Below are positions 18,741 through 25,916 of a stretch of 64,000 nt of DNA, piece by piece; the first letter of the stretch is position 1; each line of letters opens with the position of its first letter. This DNA is from Chitinophaga pendula (GTDB lineage Bacteria > Bacteroidota > Bacteroidia > Chitinophagales > Chitinophagaceae). The translations under genes and the position numbers were made by a program. The DNA lies in contig NZ_CP077769.1 in the NCBI RefSeq assembly GCF_020386615.1, forward strand, positions 1 to 64,000, in the 5' to 3' direction. The notes under the pieces were generated by a model. That model was not told where the DNA came from, did not search any database, and saw only the letters and a list, made by a program, of their open reading frames with translations.

Positions 18741-18776
18741 AAAACATCCCGGCCATGTTTGGGTCCGGGATGTTTT
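18741..18776 (-). terminator. Intrinsic terminator of the rpsF-rpsR-rplI operon
   Basis: AAAACATCCCGG (18741-18752) pairs with CCGGGATGTTTT (18765-18776). Read on the minus strand, the hairpin ends in TTTTCTTTA. It lies just beyond the rplI stop codon. Confidence 0.82.
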
Positions 18777-18797
18777 GGTCGAATATCTGAAAGGAGA

Positions 18798-19245
18798 TTA
18801 CTCCGCTACTACTTCGAATTCGAGTTCAGTTTCGTTGCCTTTACCGAAGTCGAGTTTTGCTTTGTAAGTGCCTAATTCTTTCACGTCATCCAGGATATGG
18901 ATACGGCGGCGATCGATCTCGTAGCCTTTTTGTTCTTTGATAGCGCGAGCGATCTGAACGCCGGTAACGCTACCGAAGATTTTGCCGGAAGTACCGGTTT
19001 TAGCGCCGATCTTCACAGGGGCAGCTTTGAGTACTTCAACTACCTTCGCAATTTCTGCCAGCAGTTTTTTCTTCTTTTACTTTCTGCACTTTCAGGCGTT
19101 CCTGCAGTTGCTTCAGGTTAGAAGGGCTAGCTTCCACTGCAAATTTCTGCGGGATCAGGAAGTTCCTGGCATAACCGTTTTTCACGTTTACCAGTTCATT
19201 CTTCTGGCCCAGGTTATCAACGTCTTGTATTAAGATAATTTGCAT
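18798..19245 (-). pseudogene. rplI: rplI, 50S ribosomal protein L9, split by an apparent +1 frameshift
   Basis: L9 binds 23S rRNA and helps keep reading-frame fidelity. The N-terminal domain is read from ATG 19245 (MQIILIQDVDNLGQ) to the A run at 19065-19070 (T6 on the plus strand), where the frame runs into a stop at about 19036. Beyond the run the next frame gives LLAEIAKVVEVLKAAPVKIG and the complete C-terminal domain to 18798. With five A instead of six, one continuous protein of 148 aa, normal for L9, is restored. The first Met-like codon of the downstream part is a GTG inside this sequence, so it is not a separate gene. A sequencing indel is the simplest explanation. A true mutation or slippage-corrected expression remains possible. 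Confidence 0.88.
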
Positions 19246-19251
19246 AATAGC

Positions 19252-19518
19252 TTACTTTAAAAGGTCAGTAACATAAGGCAATAAAGCCATTTGACGAGCT
19301 TTTTTAATAGCCTGGGCTACTTTACGCTGGAATTTCAGGCTGTTACCTGTAATACGGCGGGGCAGCATTTTACCCTGTTCGTTAAGGAATTTCTTCAGGA
19401 ATTCCGCGTCCTTGTAATCTACATACTTAATGCCCATTTTCTTGAAGCGGCAATATTTCTTCTGGCGCTTCTCGGTTTTTACGGCGGTTAAGTATTTAAT
19501 TTCTTGTTTTACTGCCAT
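19252..19518 (-). CDS. rpsR: 30S ribosomal protein S18
   Basis: 88 aa, with typical S18 features: CRFKK near the N terminus and a basic C-terminal half, [17 protein letters not shown]18 pairs with S6 on the platform of the small subunit, and the genes lie together here as rpsF-rpsR-rplI, the order found across bacteria. It is 5 bp from rpsF and 6 bp from rplI, so the three are one transcript. A single Cys (CRF) is present rather than the four-Cys zinc-binding form. Confidence 0.96.
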   Translation of the reverse strand: MAVKQEIKYLTAVKTEKRQKKYCRFKKMGIKYVDYKDAEFLKKFLNEQGKMLPRRITGNSLKFQRKVAQAIKKARQMALLPYVTDLLK

Positions 19519-19523
19519 AGTTT

Positions 19524-19874
19524 TTAAGCTTCAACGGTTTTAGAATCAGCGTTCACGCCATGTCTTTTGCGACCATTGTACTCAACAGCGTACTTGTCCA
19601 AAGCCGTGATCATGTGGCGTAATACATTTTCGTCGCGGTTCAGCTGGATTTTCAGCTTCTCATTGAGGTCGGATGGCGCACTGTATTCCAGTACCAGGTA
19701 CAAGCCCGTGGTTTTTTTCTGGATTGGATACGCCAGTGATTTCAATCCCCAGGGATTTTCGTGCGTTACTTCTCCGCCGAACTCTTTAACGTAGTCAGCG
19801 AATTTTTTCTGAGCGGCTTTGTAGTCCTCCTCAGACAGCACAGGGGTAAAAATCACCATCAATTCGTAGTTCAT
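19524..19874 (-). CDS. rpsF: 30S ribosomal protein S6
   Basis: 116 aa. The S6 ferredoxin-like fold is clear: [11 protein letters not shown] at the start, a central [27 protein letters not shown] segment and [13 protein letters not shown]6 binds S18 and 16S rRNA. It is the first gene of the rpsF-rpsR-rplI operon. A TATCTTTG -7 element lies 41 bp upstream of the ATG. Confidence 0.96.
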   Translation of the reverse strand: MNYELMVIFTPVLSEEDYKAAQKKFADYVKEFGGEVTHENPWGLKSLAYPIQKKTTGLYLVLEYSAPSDLNEKLKIQLNRDENVLRHMITALDKYAVEYNGRKRHGVNADSKTVEA

Positions 19875-19914
19875 AAATTTCCCTGTTTAAGTGATTAAAA
19901 AAAAATTTGGAGTG

Positions 19915-19922
19915 CAAAGATA
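19915..19922 (-). promoter_or_regulatory. -7 element of the rpsF operon promoter
   Basis: Minus-strand TATCTTTG, followed by C, matches the Bacteroidota -7 consensus TAnnTTTG exactly. No well-spaced -33 TTTG is seen; the nearest TTTG is 15 bp upstream. A second exact match, TACCTTTG, lies at 19981-19988. Confidence 0.55.
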
Positions 19923-20194
19923 CGAAAAAAGCAATGCCAAACGCTAATTCCCGGAAATCATTTGTCTCAAAACCTTACTGCAAAGGTATTCCCACTGGGG
20001 CAAAGTACCATAAAAGATGGCAGCTGTTTGTTATAACCCGCTTACATATGTGTATTTATTGATATGCCGGAAGTGAAGGGTAGATATATCCGGGATTTTT
20101 ACCTGTCTTTGACATAAGGGCGGGATATGCTCCGGCAGGAGGATTTTTATGTCATTGATATACAATTGTTTAGGAATGGGCTGCTTATAGGTTG

Positions 20195-20371
20195 TATAAG
20201 CGTTGTATAAGCATTCTATAGTGATTGTATAGGTGTTGTATAAGCATCCTATAGGTAAGGTATACTGGGGGTATACTCTATGTATACCAATTGTATAAGG
20301 TTGGATAGGGGTAGCTTATACCATGGTTATACGAATGTTATACGAATGCTATAGGAGAACTATAGGAAGGG
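20195..20371. repeat. Array of 11-bp units starting with TATA
   Basis: Sixteen consecutive units begin with TATA at steps of 11 bp (20195, 20206, 20217, 20228, 20239, 20250, 20261, 20272, 20283, 20294, then one irregular 12-bp unit, 20317, 20328, 20339, 20350, 20361). Example units are TATAAGCGTTG, TATAGGTGTTG, TATACGAATGT and TATAGGAGAAC. Only the TATA plus a following A, G or C is strictly kept; the last six positions vary. It fills much of the gap between the rpsF operon promoter and the terminator at 20388. It has no coding potential and matches no repeat class I know. The rest of the 19875-20446 gap holds only the rpsF promoter elements and that terminator. Confidence 0.85.
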
Positions 20372-20387
20372 GGGTGGTAGCGGGGCG

Positions 20388-20420
20388 AAAAAAAGGGGCC
20401 ACTTTACGGAGTGGCCCCTT
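20388..20420 (-). terminator. Intrinsic terminator of the secreted nuclease-like gene
   Basis: AAGGGGCCAC and GTGGCCCCTT form a long GC-rich stem. Read on the minus strand it is followed by TTTTTT. It begins 27 bp after the stop codon of the 1094-aa gene. Confidence 0.9.
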
Positions 20421-20446
20421 GGCGGTCAAGGTTTTGTCAACAAAGA

Positions 20447-23400
20447 CTATTTAGGCACAAATATTTTCTTCACCTGTACATCTTTGCCGCTGTATACGCG
20501 GAGGAAGTAGATACCTCCGGGTAGGGTGCTGACGTCCAGGGTTTTGTAGTTACGTCCTTTGATGAAGTTCATCTGGCCTTGGTAGCGGGTGCGGCCTTGG
20601 AGGTCGACCAGTTCTACTTTGGCGGGGCCGGTTTTGTCGATATCGAGCCAGATCTGGAGGAAGTGGCCGATTAGGCACCAGAGGAGGTCGAGCAGCGGAT
20701 TTTTGCTACGAACGAACACTGGTTGGAGGTCGCTATATTTTATGTTGCCGTTGAGGCTTACTGTTTTGAGGCGGTAGTAGGAGGTACCTAACCAGGGGCG
20801 TTCGTCGTAGGTCTGGTATTGGGACAGCTGGCTGGTGGTACCTTGTGCGGCTACGGAGTCTACTTTTTCGAAGGAGCGTTTGTTGAGTGAACGTTCTACT
20901 ACGAAGTAGGCGGCGTTGGTTTCGTAGGAGGTATTCCAGCTGGTCTGTACCTGGTTGCCTGCCTGGGTGGCGGTGAAGTTATTCACCGGGATGGGGTTTG
21001 CCAGTTTTTTGAGGCTGTATCGGCTGAGTACAGGGTAGTGGTCGGTGGTGGTAGTGCTATAGGCAGCGACCAGTTTTTCGACCTGTTGCTGTACGCTGGC
21101 GGAGCCTGGCAGGTAGGCTATTTTCATTTCGTCGGAGCCCATTACGTGGTCGATCATGTCGTTGAAGCTGGCGGTAGATTTTTTACCGGCGAGGCTTAGG
21201 GGACGGGTGATCATGATATAGCGGGCGGAGTCGGAGATGAAGTCGATATAAGAAGAGGTGGTGTCGGGGGCGATTTCTGTGGTGATGGTTTTGTCGAGGT
21301 CGTCGTTGAAGTCGCCGAGGATCAGCACGTTATCGTAAGGATATTGGTGATCGAGGGAGTCTTTGAGTTCTTTGTTACCATCTTTACGACGTTGCCAGGA
21401 CTGTCTTTTATCGGCGGCGCTGCCGGTATTGGCTTTGGCGTGGAGCAGTACGAACTTGATGCGTGCGGTATCGCCGTTCAGGTTGGTTTCTGCTTCCATG
21501 AGGTATGGGAACCTGCCGGAAGACCAGTTATAGTAGGCGTTGGTGCTGCCACCTTGTCTGAGTACGCCGTAGGTGTTGATCTTTTTCACTACGGACGTTT
21601 TGTATACGAATGCCAGTTTTTGGGCACCGGCATAGTCAGGATCGGCGGGGTTGTCGGCATAGGAGCCGAAGTCGGACAGCTGATAGGTGTAGCCTGGCAG
21701 CTGGCTTACCACGGATCTGATGCGGGCGGTGTCTACTACTTCTGCGAGGGCGAAGATGTCGGCATCCAGATTTTTGAGGATGGTGGTGACATTGGCCTGT
21801 TGGAGGTCGTCGTTGGCCGGATCTTGTACGGGGCTACCGAACCATTCGATGTTCCAGTTCACCACTTTAAGGGAGCGGAGGGAAGTACCGGAGAGGGAGG
21901 TAGTGGTGTTGTTGAGGCCAGTAGAAGTAAAGGAGAGGTTACCATTGTAGGTTTGGTCGGCGGCAGTAGGTGCGAACCTTACCCATATGGTTTGTGTGCC
22001 TGCGTTGGCATCTGCAGCGTTGATGCTGATGCTTTGGCTGTAGGTGCCGCTGCTATCGCGGGAGAGCTGGAAGCCGGCTGGTACGGATACGGTGAGGTTA
22101 GCGCTGAGGTCGTTGGCCCAGAAAGAGAGGCTTTGGGCGGCGGAGCGTTGGCCTGCGGGTACGTAGTCGAATTCCAGGGAGCGGGTGTTGTTGCTGATGG
22201 TGGGCGGTGGTGCGGTGGTGCTGTTGGTGATGCTGACATCATCGATGGTCCAGCGGGCGGCAGCCAGTGCGGGGGAGGAGGTGTATACGAAAGCGATGTA
22301 TACGTTGTCCTGTTTGAAGTTGCTCAGGTTGATACCTTCTGACAGCTGCCATACATCGGAGTCGATGGCGGGGAAGCGGCCGTTGAGGGTAGACCAGGTA
22401 GCATTGCGGGGGTTGCCGCTGCCGGTATAGTCGGTAGATATGAGCAGTTGCAAGGAAGGGCCGGCGAAGCGGGTACGGCTGGCGAACTGCAGGAGCGGGA
22501 AGTTGAAGCCGGTGAGGTCGAAAGACGGGGAGATGAGCCAGTCTTCATTTTCTACGGCGCCGTTGCTGAAGCCGTTGATCTGTACGGCGTTGGTATTGTT
22601 CTGACCGAAGGTGGTACAACCCCAGGTTTGTGCGCCGGATACGCTGTATTGGAGGAACCCCCCGGAAATGTTGGTGCTACCGTTAGGGGAGCAGTCGTTG
22701 AAGTTGAATGCCAATGCCTGCTGGCCGGTGGTAAAGCGCCAGTGGATGCTATCGATGCCTGCGAAGGCGTTGCCGGCTACATCGGTGATGGCGGCGCTGT
22801 CGAGGCGGATGGCGTAGGTGGTGTTCGGTTTGAGTTTCACTTGCAGGGAGAGGGTGGCATTGTTGATGGCTACCGGTGTGTTGCCAACGGGGAATGCCTG
22901 TTGGGTACCCTGGGTGATGTTGTATAATATGATGTTGCCGTTGGCCGCTACGATATTTTCTGAGAAGGTGATCGCGGGCTGGGCTACTGGTGATACGTCG
23001 GTACCATTGTGTACGGGTGAGAGGGCTACCAGTTCGGGCGGGGTGTTGTCGCCGCCGCTGCTGCCGGCAGTGACGTTGTCTACTGCGAAAGCGGGGCGGG
23101 AGCCGGCGCCACTGATCTGGCGGTTGGCCCAGCGCAGCTGTACTACAGGTTGGTTATAGCAATCTGCGGGGAGCAAGATGCTTTTGGTAGCCACGTTCTG
23201 CGGGGTGGTTACACCGGAGCCGGTTTGGGTGGTTGTATTATTCTGGTATTCGGTGCCGGTGATGTTAGTGAAGGCGCCGGTAGTGCCGATGCGGTATTGC
23301 AGGATCACTTCGTTGATGCGGGTATTGGAGGTACCATCGTAGGGGTTGCGGAGGGTCATGACATCGTAGCTGAACTGGATATTGGTTTTACCAGTGGTGT

Positions 23401-23731
23401 TGAGGCTGAGTACGAGTGCATTGTCTACGCTGCCGCTGTTGAGGAATCCGGCTTTGCCGTTGTAATTATAGACGCCGTTGGCGGTACCGGAGGCAGAGCC
23501 GTTGGCGATAAGGGCTTTATCGCTGGCGGGCGCCTGGGTGTTGAAGTTGCCGGACGGTGAGCCTGTCAGTGTCCATCCACCCCATCCATCGGGGAAGGAG
23601 GTGGCGCTATGCGGCCAGGAGTCGAAGTGCTGCTGATAGGGCAGGGGCTGTGCAGTGGGTTGGGTTTGTGCGGAGACGAACCCTTTTACCAGCAAGCAAT
23701 AAGAGAAGATAAGCAGTAAAGATTTCTTCAT
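20447..23731 (-). CDS. Secreted endonuclease/exonuclease/phosphatase-fold protein with T9SS sorting domain
   Basis: 1094 aa with an N-terminal signal peptide ending SAQ. In order: a choice-of-anchor-J-like jelly roll (from about residue 30), a Big_5 Ig-like domain (about 230-335, NTPPELVALSP...), a second anchor-J-like domain (about 340-505), an Ig-like segment (about 520-620), an EEP catalytic domain (about 625-900: NWNIEWFG, LAEVV, LILGDFND, DHYPV) and a C-terminal type A sorting domain ending GGIYFLRVYSGKDVQVKKIFVPK-like (last 75 residues). The EEP motifs carry the Asn, Glu, Asp-Asn and His expected for metal-dependent phosphodiester hydrolysis. The protein should be exported by Sec, moved across the outer membrane by T9SS and anchored or released. 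Extracellular nuclease or phosphoesterase is the likely role. Confidence 0.9.
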   Translation of the reverse strand: MKKSLLLIFSYCLLVKGFVSAQTQPTAQPLPYQQHFDSWPHSATSFPDGWGGWTLTGSPSGNFNTQAPASDKALIANGSASGTANGVYNYNGKAGFLNSGSVDNALVLSLNTTGKTNIQFSYDVMTLRNPYDGTSNTRINEVILQYRIGTTGAFTNITGTEYQNNTTTQTGSGVTTPQNVATKSILLPADCYNQPVVQLRWANRQISGAGSRPAFAVDNVTAGSSGGDNTPPELVALSPVHNGTDVSPVAQPAITFSENIVAANGNIILYNITQGTQQAFPVGNTPVAINNATLSLQVKLKPNTTYAIRLDSAAITDVAGNAFAGIDSIHWRFTTGQQALAFNFNDCSPNGSTNISGGFLQYSVSGAQTWGCTTFGQNNTNAVQINGFSNGAVENEDWLISPSFDLTGFNFPLLQFASRTRFAGPSLQLLISTDYTGSGNPRNATWSTLNGRFPAIDSDVWQLSEGINLSNFKQDNVYIAFVYTSSPALAAARWTIDDVSITNSTTAPPPTISNNTRSLEFDYVPAGQRSAAQSLSFWANDLSANLTVSVPAGFQLSRDSSGTYSQSISINAADANAGTQTIWVRFAPTAADQTYNGNLSFTSTGLNNTTTSLSGTSLRSLKVVNWNIEWFGSPVQDPANDDLQQANVTTILKNLDADIFALAEVVDTARIRSVVSQLPGYTYQLSDFGSYADNPADPDYAGAQKLAFVYKTSVVKKINTYGVLRQGGSTNAYYNWSSGRFPYLMEAETNLNGDTARIKFVLLHAKANTGSAADKRQSWQRRKDGNKELKDSLDHQYPYDNVLILGDFNDDLDKTITTEIAPDTTSSYIDFISDSARYIMITRPLSLAGKKSTASFNDMIDHVMGSDEMKIAYLPGSASVQQQVEKLVAAYSTTTTDHYPVLSRYSLKKLANPIPVNNFTATQAGNQVQTSWNTSYETNAAYFVVERSLNKRSFEKVDSVAAQGTTSQLSQYQTYDERPWLGTSYYRLKTVSLNGNIKYSDLQPVFVRSKNPLLDLLWCLIGHFLQIWLDIDKTGPAKVELVDLQGRTRYQGQMNFIKGRNYKTLDVSTLPGGIYFLRVYSGKDVQVKKIFVPK

Positions 23732-24090
23732 GCATTCAGGGATTTTGGGTATAGATATTTATTCGTGATTTAGTCTGGTGAATAGTTATACGACAATCGG
23801 GTCACAGGCGCCGGGCTAAAGGATAATTCATCATCTGGTGATCATTCCTGTAAAAAGGTGAACAGGCCACTAAAGTACGATAGTCGGGTGGCTTTTTAAG
23901 ATGATTTCTTTGTTAAATGAAAACAGGCGGGTTGTCTTATTGGTGCTGTTAGTAGTAGTCTATAGGGATTTTCGTTTGGTTAATACATATTCACTTGAAT
24001 TTGACGGTATGTGTATAGAATCGATCGTAGTCTCTAATTAATTTTTAATATAATTGATGGTTTTTTTAAGCATTAAACAACTAATTGTAG
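23732..24090. other. Non-coding gap before the hipBA locus
   Basis: No gene, RNA or terminator was recognised in these 359 bp. Composition becomes steadily more AT-rich from about 23940 towards hipB, marking the left edge of a low-GC island that continues to about 25850. Confidence 0.6.
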
Positions 24091-24166
24091 TTTAATGATG
24101 ATTATTTACAGCTATATAGTTAATAACTTAATTTTCTTAAATTTGATGAAAATAATCATCATTAAA
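24091..24166 (+). promoter_or_regulatory. Promoter/operator region of hipBA: perfect 17-bp inverted repeat around a -7 box
   Basis: TTTAATGATGATTATTT (24091-24107) is repeated as its exact reverse complement at 24150-24166, with 42 AT-rich bp between. An exact Bacteroidota -7 element, TAAATTTG, lies at 24138-24145, immediately before the right arm, so the transcription start should fall on or next to that arm. hipB starts at 24184. HipB-type antitoxins repress their own promoters by binding paired operators. The arms fit such sites in position and symmetry, though not in sequence to the E. coli hip operators. Confidence 0.78.
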
Positions 24167-24183
24167 GGGATAAAATAATTATA

Positions 24184-24546
24184 ATGACGGAAATAAATAA
24201 CATTCCAAGATATGCCAGAAGTGATTTAGGATATCTTAGCATGATTGGAAGTTTTATAAGCCAGAAGCGCAAAGAACGCAAGCGGACACAGGAGGAACTC
24301 GCAAAGTCGGCAAACGTTAACCGTAGTACTATCCAAAATATCGAGAGAGGAAAATCGGTAAACCTACTTTCCTTAATACAGGTATTACGAGTTTTAGAGC
24401 AACTGCATGTGTTCGACTCATTTCTAGAAGAAAGAGCAATCAGTCCTTTAAAACTAGCAGAGCTAGAACATAAAGAAGTGAAGCGGGTAAGGGCCTCCGC
24501 AAAAATGAGCGTTCCAAAAAAGAACAATAGAAAATCAAATTGGTAA
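24184..24546 (+). CDS. hipB: HipB-like antitoxin, XRE-family DNA-binding protein
   Basis: 120 aa. A helix-turn-helix of the Cro/CI type occupies about residues 20-75 (RKRTQEELAKSANVNRSTIQNIERG). The C-terminal third is basic and probably flexible (ending SVPKKNNRKSNW). Overlap with the following hipA by one base (TAATG) and the 17-bp inverted repeat just upstream are typical of an autoregulated hipBA toxin-antitoxin pair. HipB would bind HipA and repress the operon. The region is AT-rich relative to its neighbours, which suggests acquisition by transfer. Confidence 0.88.
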   Translation: MTEINNIPRYARSDLGYLSMIGSFISQKRKERKRTQEELAKSANVNRSTIQNIERGKSVNLLSLIQVLRVLEQLHVFDSFLEERAISPLKLAELEHKEVKRVRASAKMSVPKKNNRKSNW

Positions 24547-25825
24547 TGAATACAGCATATGTAAATCTTTGGGGGAAAAGAGTAGGCGCTATATTCTGGG
24601 ACAGCAATAGCAGAGTTGCCAGTTTCGAATACGAACCTTCTTTTGTTACCCGCAATTGGGACATCGCACCTCTTACTATGCCGATAGAAGTGGGAGTAAT
24701 TTATAGATTTCCGGAATTGATGACTATTAATGCGTTTAAGGGATTGCCTGGATTATTGCAGATGTTCTACCCGACAGATACGGAAATACTTTAATTAATA
24801 GTTGGTTGCTAAAGAACAATCGGCCAACAGATAGTATGAACCCGATTGAAATGCTATGCTTTATCGGAAAGCGAGGGATGGGAGCTTTAGAGTTCGAGCC
24901 AGTAAATCCGAAAGGATCAGATTCCGCTACGAAAATTGAAATTTCCAGTTTAGTACAGATTGCTGGAGATATTCTAAACAACAGGGTATCCTTTGAAGGT
25001 CAGTTAGACAACGATGAGAAAGCATTATTGGATATCTTGAAGATTGGTACGTCCGCTGGTGGAGCTCGAGCAAAGGCTTTAATCGCATTTAATGAGCAAA
25101 CCAAAGAGGTAAAATCTGGTCAGGCTGATGCTCCAAAAGGATTTGAACACTGGTTAATTAAATTTGATGGTGTCCACGATAGCCAATTTGGAGAAACCTA
25201 TGGCTACGGTCATGTGGAAATGGCATATTATCTGATGGCAAAAGACGCAGGCATAGACATGATGGAATGTCGATTGCTGGAAGAAAACGGACGGGGACAT
25301 TTTATGACAAAAAGATTTGACCGTATTCCTGGCAAAGGTAAAGTTCATGTACAAACTTGGTGTGCACTAACGCACCGCGATTTTGCTGACATTACTTCAT
25401 ATAGCTATGAAGAGTTATTCGAAACCATGAGGATGCTTGGATTGGAGTATCCTGACGCGGAACAACTGTTTAGGCGAATGGTATTTAATGTTATCGCAAG
25501 AAATTGCGACGATCATACTAAAAATTTTGCCTTTATTATGGGCAAGGATGGGGAGTGGAAACTCTCACCTGCGTACGACGTGTGCCACGCTTACCGGCCC
25601 GGAAGCCCTTGGGTAAGCCGTCATTGCCTTAGCATTAACGGTAAACGGGAAAACATTACGCTTGTTGACCTATTAGAAATTGCTAAAGCAATGAATATCA
25701 AAAAGTCACAGGTTATAATCGATGAAATTAAGACAGTAATTGATCAATGGGAAAATTATGCGCTTAAAGCAAGCGTCAAGCCGGAATTAACAACAGCAAT
25801 CAGTAAAACATTACTGAAACTATAA
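24546..25825 (+). pseudogene. hipA: hipA, HipA-family Ser/Thr kinase toxin, frameshifted
   Basis: Translation from ATG 24546 gives a Couple_hipA-type N-terminal region (MNTAYVNLWGKRVGAIFW) that ends early at about 24794. From about 24758 the next frame continues the family sequence (ADVLPDRYGNTLINSWLLKNN, then the kinase). One extra base near 24758 (TTGCA to TTGGCA) would restore a 426-aa protein, the normal HipA size. The kinase half retains a glycine-rich TSAGGARAK loop, WLIKFDG, the catalytic NCDDHTKN and metal-binding SPAYDV motifs. HipA kinases phosphorylate targets such as glutamyl-tRNA synthetase. As read, the toxin is inactive because the kinase half lacks the N-terminal lobe. A sequencing indel is equally possible. 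Confidence 0.87.
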
Positions 25826-25916
25826 AACGGCAGTGAATATGTTGCCATCTTGTCAGTTTGCCAGGTGCTGGCATAACCTTTGAAAAAGAACACCTGAAAT
25901 TAAAAATCTGAATCCC

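Noticed and set aside
18798..19016. Separate small gene starting with GTG at 19016
   Set aside because: It is the C-terminal half of L9, continuous with the upstream half after correcting one base.
20195..20371. CRISPR array or group of promoters as explanation for the 11-bp array
   Set aside because: No repeat-spacer structure, units too short and variable, no cas genes; TATA alone is not a Bacteroidota promoter element, which needs TAnnTTTG.
21344..22342. 332-codon plus-strand open frame inside the secreted nuclease-like gene
   Set aside because: It is antisense to a gene with clear domains, signal peptide and sorting domain; its translation is Gly/Val/Glu-rich without motifs, as expected from the complementary strand of a biased coding sequence.
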